NCBI GenBank assembly: GCA_023512835.1
Contig: CM042092.1
Span: forward strand, 13,366,498-13,430,497
Reading direction: 5' to 3'
Length of the DNA: 64,000 bases
DNA from: Taxillus chinensis
Lineage: Eukaryota; Streptophyta; Magnoliopsida; Santalales; Loranthaceae
Within the stretch, counting starts at the first letter, position 1. Each line of letters begins with the position of its first letter. Shown piece after piece: positions 58,016 to 64,000 of this stretch. The translations under genes were made by a program, and so were the position numbers. The notes beneath the pieces are model-generated. The model did no database searches. It was not told the DNA's origin and saw nothing but the letters and a program-made list of their open reading frames with translations.

Positions 58016-58490
58016 TTATTATTACATTTTGTCCACATAATCAATTTAAATTTAAGAAGTGACTTCTTAACAAATAATAATATAATATTATATTTTTATA
58101 AGAATTTATGTTTTTAGTTTAATAAATATGTTTATTTTAGTTTAAATTTATTAAAAAAAAATTACTTCTCCTGTTTAGTTTGACTTTTTTAGGACTAACA
58201 ATACATTTATTTCTTATTATTTATTTATTTTCTTAAAACTTTTTACATTTCGATTTTTATCCCTATTTCTATTTTTAAAAATAATATTTTTATTCTTTAT
58301 TTACTAAAACTAATGTAAATTTTATATGTATAAAAACATATGTTAAGAAAATCAAAATATTTAAGAATGAATAGTAAATATTTAAATATAAAAATTTATT
58401 ATTCATTCTTTAAATTCCATTTCAGAACACTAACATTAAACTCACCTAATGTTTTTTAAATTAAACACATGTTGGCAAAAATATAAATAA
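58016..58490. other. AT-rich spacer
   Basis: A partly palindromic AATATTT/AAATATT-rich stretch lies at 58350-58430. No gene. Confidence 0.4.
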
Positions 58491-58661
58491 TATATAGTTA
58501 TAAAGTGTTCTTAAACTCTGTGTTTTAGTTAAAATATTGAATAAATTATGAATTTGTACTACATTGGTTCACTAAATTTAGAGAACAAATGTACTAGAAG
58601 CTACTATTTGCTAAAATTTTTACCTAAAACGCATACTCAAGAACACTTTATAACTATATGT
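58491..58661. mobile_element. Small foldback MITE
   Basis: ATATAGTTATAAAGTGTTCT at the left is mirrored by AAGAACACTTTATAACTATA at the right. The complementarity continues inward through GTTTTAG(G/T)TAAAA, giving arms of about 45 bp in about 170 bp. No open frame, and the target duplication is unclear. Confidence 0.75.
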
Positions 58662-58939
58662 GATCGATATTTGACTCTATATACAAATACAAAAAAAAAT
58701 TGATGAGTAGAATATCAATACTCGTAAAATATTTATATTAGTTACCAAACTAAACTTTAAATTTTGGTGAAAATGGATGTTTTTACATCAATTTAAAATT
58801 TACTCATTCATAATTTTACATTAAATTATTCATTTTATTCATCCAAATAGTAATACGTTATTGTTTTCATAAATAAAATATATATATATATTATCAGTAT
58901 TTTTCCATATTTAGACGACGACAACTTTATCTCCGAATC
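58662..58939. other. AT-rich spacer
   Basis: Nothing recognised apart from a short (TA)n at 58879-58890. Confidence 0.4.
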
Positions 58940-59275
58940 AAACCCTACAGGTTATGGATAATGGGAGTTCCTCTAGTACCTAACCCTATTCGGCAATAAG
59001 CTCGTCAGTCCCATCCCGCCAGATCCAGATGACGGCGATAACTTCTTCACTGAGCTCCCCAATCACCTCTACCTAGGCAACAGCTTCTTCACTTGATCAA
59101 TCCCTTTGGGGTATGAATAGTGGGAGTTCCTCCAGTACTTGGCCCTCTCTAACAATGAGCTTGTCGATCCCATCCCGCCAGACGATGCTAGATCCAAACA
59201 ACAACGCCACCTTTATTCTCAAGCTTAGCAATTTGAGGACTCTCAGATCCATTGATTTGGACTCAAAGTTATAAT
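58940..59275 (+). pseudogene. LRR receptor kinase (CLV1/BAM-like) pseudogene fragment
   Basis: Translating the plus strand gives two blocks, YG-stop-WEFL-stop-YLTLFGNKLVSPIPPD (from 58953) and YE-stop-WEFLQYLALSNNELVDPIPPDD (from 59112), separated by LYLGNSFFT. After a frameshift comes LKLSNLRTLRSIDLDS. The order WEFL.YL..SGNELVG.IPP then LYIGYYNSFTGG-like then NL..L.S.DLS is that of the extracellular LRRs of CLAVATA1/BAM receptor kinases. Multiple in-frame stops, a frameshift and the missing kinase show it is dead. The two WEFL blocks are 159 bp apart, so part was also duplicated. Confidence 0.65.
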
Positions 59276-59279
59276 TTTA

Positions 59280-60085
59280 ATATTTGATGAAACCAATGTA
59301 AATATCATTTATTATATTTCTTTAAATTTTCGAGCACTACAGAGTATCTCGCAAGTTTCAAGTTCAATTATGGTGTACGGACAATTTGTTATGGCTTAAG
59401 GTACATGGTCAAAGGTAGGGGGAGACTTTGGTTATTGGTGATAGGGCTCTTCTTCTGATGATCATGGCCGGCCATGGGCTTTTGTAGCCCGAAGTAATCG
59501 ATTAAGGCCCACAATTTATGGGGTCCACAAAAAAGAGTAATAGTTCGGCCTCTTGCTCTCTCCCACACCTCATGTCAACCAATCGTTGGCCTTATGTCTC
59601 ACGTCAACTCTCATTATGCGACTCCGCATCGTAGCGGAGTGGCTCTACTCCGCCACTCTGGGCCACTGGCCTCCTAACTCTATCTACCTAAGCGCCTCCA
59701 GGCTTCGACTCTCCTAACTCCCCATACGGGTCGGCCAGATCCCAGTGACCCAGTCTGGCAGTCCCCCTCCCCTTACTCCTCCACCGCTTCATAACTCCAC
59801 CTCAGTGGCTCTCTCTCCAGGTCCTCCCTCTGCCAAGTTTGCCTCCTGCTTTTGGCTTTCCCAACTATGGCCAGCCATATCCTAGTGACCCAAGCCCATT
59901 CCCCTGCTCCTCCATGCCTCCACCTCCGCAGCTCTCTCCCCTTGCCCTCCTTTGTGCTCCATTGCTCACAAAAGGCCATGCACTAGCCTCCCACTGCATC
60001 TCAGCATCTGTTGCCTCCACAGCTCTGCCAGTCCTCCTTATTGCTTGGAAGTTGGTACGTACTGCCTGCCCTTTGTGTAACTGTG
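59280..60085. repeat. GC-richer non-coding block, unclassified
   Basis: Mixed to C-rich sequence after the pseudogene, with internal near-duplications: GGCCAGATCCCAGTGACCC at 59733 and GGCCAGCCATATCCTAGTGACCC at 59869, both followed by CCCCTTACTCCTCCA-like words. It ends where TGAATTGAATTATTTAAT words begin. Likely a decayed transposon; no open frame is supported. Confidence 0.4.
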
Positions 60086-60776
60086 CTTTAAATTGAATTA
60101 TTTAATTGTGTGTGAATTGAATTATTTAATATTGATTTAGGTTTAATTTTATATTGTGCTTTGAATTTTTGATATAAACTTTTGAGGTTTACATTATTTA
60201 CTTATTTTTATTTTATGATTAGTGAAACGTGTCATCCCTCTTAAAAGAAAATATCAGTCAGGATATCAAGAGATAGTAAAAAAAAAAAAAAAAAAAAAGA
60301 AACCTTAGATATTAATTTAGATTTAATTTTATATTTCTTTCTTATTTTTTGAATTTCTAAAATTTCCTTGTTTTGTTTCAACTTGAAAGCTTAGTGGTTT
60401 ACAACCTCACCACTATAAATCTAGAAATTTCTAACTTTGAGATAATATTCAAGCTTATTGTTGATCTAAACTCTCAATATAATAGTATTTTTTAAATTTC
60501 ATTAATTTCTTTTTAGGAGGTTAGGGGTGAACTTGATAAAAACTCCATTTGATCATTAATACTAGTGATAGGAGGTTTAAATTCCTGATAAAATCTTAGT
60601 TTACTCATATTATAGAGAGATGCTATCGGTTTTTTCTTATATATATATATATATATTGTGTTTATCCTATATAAAAAAATTATTTCATAGGTGTATCTCC
60701 ATAGAAGAGCCTCATTCTAGAATTCCGTTGATGATGATGAAATTTGATGATTGCTTTTTGTGGCAATTGCTTTGGG
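60086..60776. other. AT-rich spacer
   Basis: Contains an A-run of more than 20 at 60278-60298 and a (TA)n at 60639-60656. No gene. Confidence 0.45.
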
Positions 60777-60968
60777 ATGAATTTGAATCAAAAATGTGGT
60801 GTGGGTGTTGATTTGTTATCCCCTCTCATTTTGGTATAATTTAAATGGAGGGAGAGACTGTACATGGATGAAGTGAATGAATTTGAATTGAAAATGTGGT
60901 GTGGGTGTTAATTTGCTCTCCCTTTTCATTTATTGTAGTTTTAATAGAGGGTGAGATCACGCATGTAT
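60777..60968. repeat. Tandem duplication, two units of about 92 bp, 100-bp period
   Basis: 60777-60868 and 60877-60968 share ATGAATTTGAATYRAAAATG, TGGTGTGGGTGTTRATTTG and GAGGGWGAGA words in the same order and spacing. Confidence 0.85.
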
Positions 60969-61000
60969 TTCTTTTTTTCCTGTTATGATATGTTTAAGAT

Positions 61001-61207
61001 ATGTTTGTTTTGTCTATTTTTTATTTTTATTTTTTAAATATGATAGTTATTTTTTATACATAAAACAAAAAAACTAAAAACAACAAAAGGTTATTGTCAT
61101 GAATAATGAAAATAATGTTTTGTTGTTTTTACTTTTCTATTTTCTATACTTGAAAACAGTTATTATATTTTAAAACCGAAAATAAAAAATAGTCAAAACA
61201 AACATGC
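61001..61207. mobile_element. Foldback MITE with long arms
   Basis: ATGTTTGTTTTGTCTATTTT at the left is mirrored by AATAGTCAAAACAAACAT at the right. The inverted similarity continues most of the way to the centre (ACTAAAAACAACAAAAGG facing a CATTATTTTCATT turn), so nearly the whole 207 bp folds back. No open frame; target duplication not clear. Confidence 0.8.
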
Positions 61208-61720
61208 ATTATGCTCTTCTTTTTTGCTTCTATGTTTTTTTTATGTTTCTCTAATATCCTTTCTCACTCCCTCCACGGCCATGCACGGTGTGAATATGTG
61301 AATAGTTATTTTAGGCGTCTCTCATTCTTGAATGACTCATATTTTCTTATTGTTCATTTGGATATTCATTCCACTGTTTGATAATATGACATAAGAATGA
61401 CACATCATCCCGACTAAAGCTATACTTTTCTTTTTTTAACTATAATTAATTTTCTCTCAATACTTTAAAGATTTATCATAAGTATTCATAATATTTTACA
61501 AATAAATTGTTATACATCACAACATCATAAAAAACACGTCTAAGTTTTAAAATCAAAATTACATAACAAACATAAAATCAAGATTTAAGTAAAGAAACCT
61601 GAATTAAGTACTAACTATTTTTTTCAAATAAATAAGTTTAAACTTGATAAAAAATTATGAAATTAATACACAAAAATAAAAACACGTAAGAAGGGCCTTG
61701 TTATATTTATTTTTGTTTCC
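61208..61720. other. AT-rich spacer upstream of the BAG promoter
   Basis: Nothing recognised. Confidence 0.4.
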
Positions 61721-61731
61721 GGGTGACGATC

Positions 61732-61844
61732 GAAACTTCTACGATCATTCATCCGAAAACTGCTTTATAAGAAATGTCGGGAAGTTTCGGGAACCAAAAA
61801 GAAACTTCTGGAATTGAGATCATCATCCTCTATTCTGTATATAA
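61732..61844 (+). promoter_or_regulatory. Heat-shock elements and TATA box of the BAG gene
   Basis: GAAacTTC at 61732-61739, then two perfect three-unit elements: GAAgtTTCggGAA at 61781-61793 and GAAacTTCtgGAA at 61801-61813. A TATATAA box follows at 61838-61844, 94 bp before the ATG. The alternating nGAAnnTTCnnGAAn pattern is the heat-shock factor binding site, and placement just upstream of a TATA box is typical of heat-inducible plant genes. HSF binding itself is inference. Confidence 0.85.
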
Positions 61845-61938
61845 CCTGTATACGCACCCGTACCCATTCGTCATCCTTCAATTCGTTGTTCCTCAATAAC
61901 ATAAAACCAAAACAAAACAATAACTACAAACATTGGAT

Positions 61939-62994
61939 ATGGACGCTCTCGTCTACGGCGATCCTTGGCCAAGTTCTCGTTACTGTGTGCCCACCGCGAG
62001 GAAAGCCAAAGCCAAAGCCCCTCCTCCTCCGTCTAAGGTTGTCTCGATTCCGATTCACTTCGTTAATTCAAAGCAGAGGACGGTGATGTCGGAGACTGCC
62101 GCCGCGGTGAAGATCCAGAAGGTTTGCAGGGGGTATCTGTCGAGGAAGAGCCTGAGGACGATCCTCGAAATCGGCAGAGCGGTCGGTGAGGTCGAGCGGA
62201 CGGTTTCCGGCAGCGGATTCTCGGCGTCGGTTCAGGAGGACCCAAAGGAGAGGCTGCGGGTGAGCGAGGCCCTCATGGGCTTGCTTCTACGGCTGGACTC
62301 GGTTCGCGGGTTTGACGTGGGGGTGAGGAATTGTAGGAAGGAGGTGATCAAGAAGGCGATTCGGTTGCAGGAATCGGTGGATTCCATGGCGAGTTCTTCC
62401 GGAGGCGACGACAACACGGGGTTCGATGAAAAAGATGCGGCGACAGAAACAGAAGGTGTCTCCTCGATGGATATCGATGATGCTTCTGTCCTTACGGGCT
62501 GTTGCAAGGATTGGGGCAATGGTGAAACGGATGTGGGTGAGCCAACCGACCAAAACCACCCTCCTGAGGAATCTAAATCTCGCGGGTCAGAGTCGGATGT
62601 GAGTGTCTCACCTGATGAGCCAGAAGGTCAGCCCCCAATGGGTGGTGGAACTGGAGATGGGGAGAAGATAATTGAAGTGGTCTCTTGTGGTGGTGTTGGT
62701 GAACTGGGCCCCCAGGATCAGCCCAAAACTGTGACGGATTTGAGTGATGGAGAACGAAACGGAGGGATTATGGAGAGGTTGATGGAGGAGAATGCTAGAC
62801 TGGCGGGATTGGTGGCGGAGTTGAATGAGAGGAACGCTCTCCAAACTCAGCTGATGGGGTCTCTGGTGAAGAGGGTGGAGCGGCTGGAGCAGGCTCTCAA
62901 ACCTGGGAAGTTGAAGAGGAAGAAAAATAAGACGCGATGGTGTGTGGTGGATGCACCCGGCTCCAAAGAACTTGAAGAGTACTCTCTAGTCTGA
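61939..62994 (+). CDS. IQ-motif BAG-domain co-chaperone
   Basis: Single exon, 351 residues from the ATG at 61939; the frame is open two codons earlier but without an ATG. BAG proteins bind Hsp70 through the BAG domain and modulate its nucleotide cycle. The plant IQ-containing subgroup also binds calmodulin. Visible parts: a proline/basic N-terminus (RKAKAKAPPPPSK), the subgroup signature SIPIHFV at 36-42, the IQ motif AAVKIQKVCRGYLSRKSLR at 55-73, and a BAG helix bundle to about residue 150 (RLRVSEALMGLLLRLDSVRG, VRNCRKEVIKKAIRLQESVD). An acidic Ser-rich linker follows, then a leucine-rich coiled coil (IMERLMEENARLAGLVAELN) and a basic tail (KLKRKKNKTRW). The upstream heat-shock elements fit induction with Hsp70. 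Which plant BAG member it is remains open. Confidence 0.92.
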   Translation: MDALVYGDPWPSSRYCVPTARKAKAKAPPPPSKVVSIPIHFVNSKQRTVMSETAAAVKIQKVCRGYLSRKSLRTILEIGRAVGEVERTVSGSGFSASVQEDPKERLRVSEALMGLLLRLDSVRGFDVGVRNCRKEVIKKAIRLQESVDSMASSSGGDDNTGFDEKDAATETEGVSSMDIDDASVLTGCCKDWGNGETDVGEPTDQNHPPEESKSRGSESDVSVSPDEPEGQPPMGGGTGDGEKIIEVVSCGGVGELGPQDQPKTVTDLSDGERNGGIMERLMEENARLAGLVAELNERNALQTQLMGSLVKRVERLEQALKPGKLKRKKNKTRWCVVDAPGSKELEEYSLV

Positions 62995-64000
62995 TTTTGA
63001 TTTCACTTGTGTGTGCTTATAAATAAGACAGGCTTATACCATATCATATGGCTTGCCTTTCTCATTATGTTCCTCGGCTTCTCAATAGAGTTATGATTGT
63101 TTATTTGTTTCCCTAAGCAATTACTTGTGAATAATACCTTTTGAAGTTCATTAACATAGTTACATAAACAATATGTGGGTTTGAACTTGTTAAAGCTCTA
63201 CCCATTTAGTTTTCTGGATACTGGCTAGTCTTCGTGAACTCAAGCCAGTTTATTTGATTTGGGTATTTGCAAACTTTCATGTCTGAGGGATTCTTTTTTC
63301 TCGAATCCATGATTTTGAAACTCAGCACTGAAAGTATGACTTTACCTGGCCAGCTTGTGGTTGAAACATTGCTTGAGTTATGGAAAAACTACAAGAATTT
63401 TATTACACAAAAGAACTGACATGACTCTAGAATTAATTGCCCACATTAGCATTGAATATGATAATAGAAATGTCGAAGTGTGGAAGATGTTACCTAGAGA
63501 AGTACTTTGGAGATAACTAAATAGCTCTTCTTCCTGGAGATGATCTTTGGGCTTTGATGAAACTGTAACTTCACATAATGCATTGTTTTGGAGAGAAGCC
63601 ATAACTTGTGAGATAGTTTTCATCATATTCAACCATACCTGGGAATTAATTGATTTTTCTCTTAAAGCTAAAAAGAATGTGTTAGGCCAAGGCATTATCA
63701 AATTTGTCAACATCAGATATCAATTACCAAACAAGAACCAATTGACATTTTAGTTAGTGTGTAACAATGACCCTACCTCTTTTCATCTGGATGCCCTCAC
63801 TCAAGTTCCTCATCTCATCTTCCCACTCTCACTCAATCAAAACTATTATGTGAAGTTCTAAGCTTTCATTGCATATCATGTAAACCACTTGAAGGGCTTC
63901 TTAACTGAGTCATTCATTATCCACGCCATTTACCAAACTGAGAGTTAAATTTTGTCGATTTAGCTCTCTTGTTAATCCAATTACTCAAAACCTTTATTGC
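62995..64000. other. Downstream spacer
   Basis: Probably the BAG 3' UTR to about 63.1 kb, then sequence with short open frames on both strands (63378-63753) that lack motifs. No gene supported. Confidence 0.45.

Noticed and set aside
62063..62844. Minus-strand frames over the BAG gene
   Set aside because: Antisense shadows; the plus strand carries clear IQ and BAG motifs.
1..64000. CRISPR arrays, phage, plasmid or integrated virus
   Set aside because: No regularly spaced repeats, phage-like gene blocks or viral replication or capsid motifs were seen; all coding signals are plant nuclear.

Overview
This is a window of nuclear DNA from a flowering plant, most likely a dicot. The evidence is spliced genes with GT-AG (and two apparent GC-AG) introns, plastid-targeted proteins, a nuclear tRNA-Lys, very AT-rich spacers full of small transposons, and close matches to plant-only families (TTG1, plant SRD2/SNAPc, plastid PSRP1, NHL/LEA_2, IQ-containing BAG, plant GH5). 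There is no sign of bacterial, organellar or viral gene organisation.

Layout. 1-5.2 kb: AT-rich spacer with a GC-richer block of unknown origin and two extremely G- or C-rich islands. 5.28-6.32 kb (+): intact intronless TTG1, the WD40 scaffold of MYB-bHLH-WD40 complexes, followed by a SINE. 9.7-11.3 kb (-): a weak candidate gene with five 11-residue repeats. 12.35-12.88 kb: a hAT-type MITE. 15.2-15.9 kb (-): an NDR1/HIN1-like LEA_2 membrane protein flanked on both sides by (TA)n(GA)n. 16.6-27.7 kb: gene-poor, with Tourist-like MITEs and nested TIR elements. 27.7-30.8 kb (-): a GH5 glycosidase that stops just after its catalytic domain, with a small non-autonomous LTR element (TRIM) next to the stop. 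31.6-32.7 and 40.8-41.7 kb: two copies of one repeat block flanking the SNAPc gene; one copy carries a hAT-type insertion and the other preserves the empty site. 33.3-39.8 kb (-): an 11-exon SRD2/SNAP50 gene. 45.0-47.7 kb (+): PSRP1/long-form hibernation factor. 48.4-50.1 kb (-): mTERF protein. 52.8-56.1 kb (-): a plant-specific gene of unknown function with a probable 14-nt microexon. 57.94 kb (+): tRNA-Lys(UUU). 58.9-59.3 kb: a CLV1/BAM-like LRR kinase pseudogene fragment. 61.9-63.0 kb (+): an IQ/BAG co-chaperone gene preceded by two perfect three-unit heat-shock elements.

The genes do not form an operon or cluster. PSRP1 and mTERF are both probable organelle gene-expression proteins and are convergent, which is probably chance. 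The most distinctive content is in the transposon layer and gene structures: a paralogous empty site for a hAT insertion, a TRIM beside a shortened GH5 gene, two SINEs with target duplications, two apparent GC-AG introns, a microexon, a 25-nt G run in the SRD2 pre-mRNA, and heat-shock elements on the BAG promoter. I found no convincing new multi-gene system. Exon borders were read by eye from splice consensus and frame; all lack transcript support.
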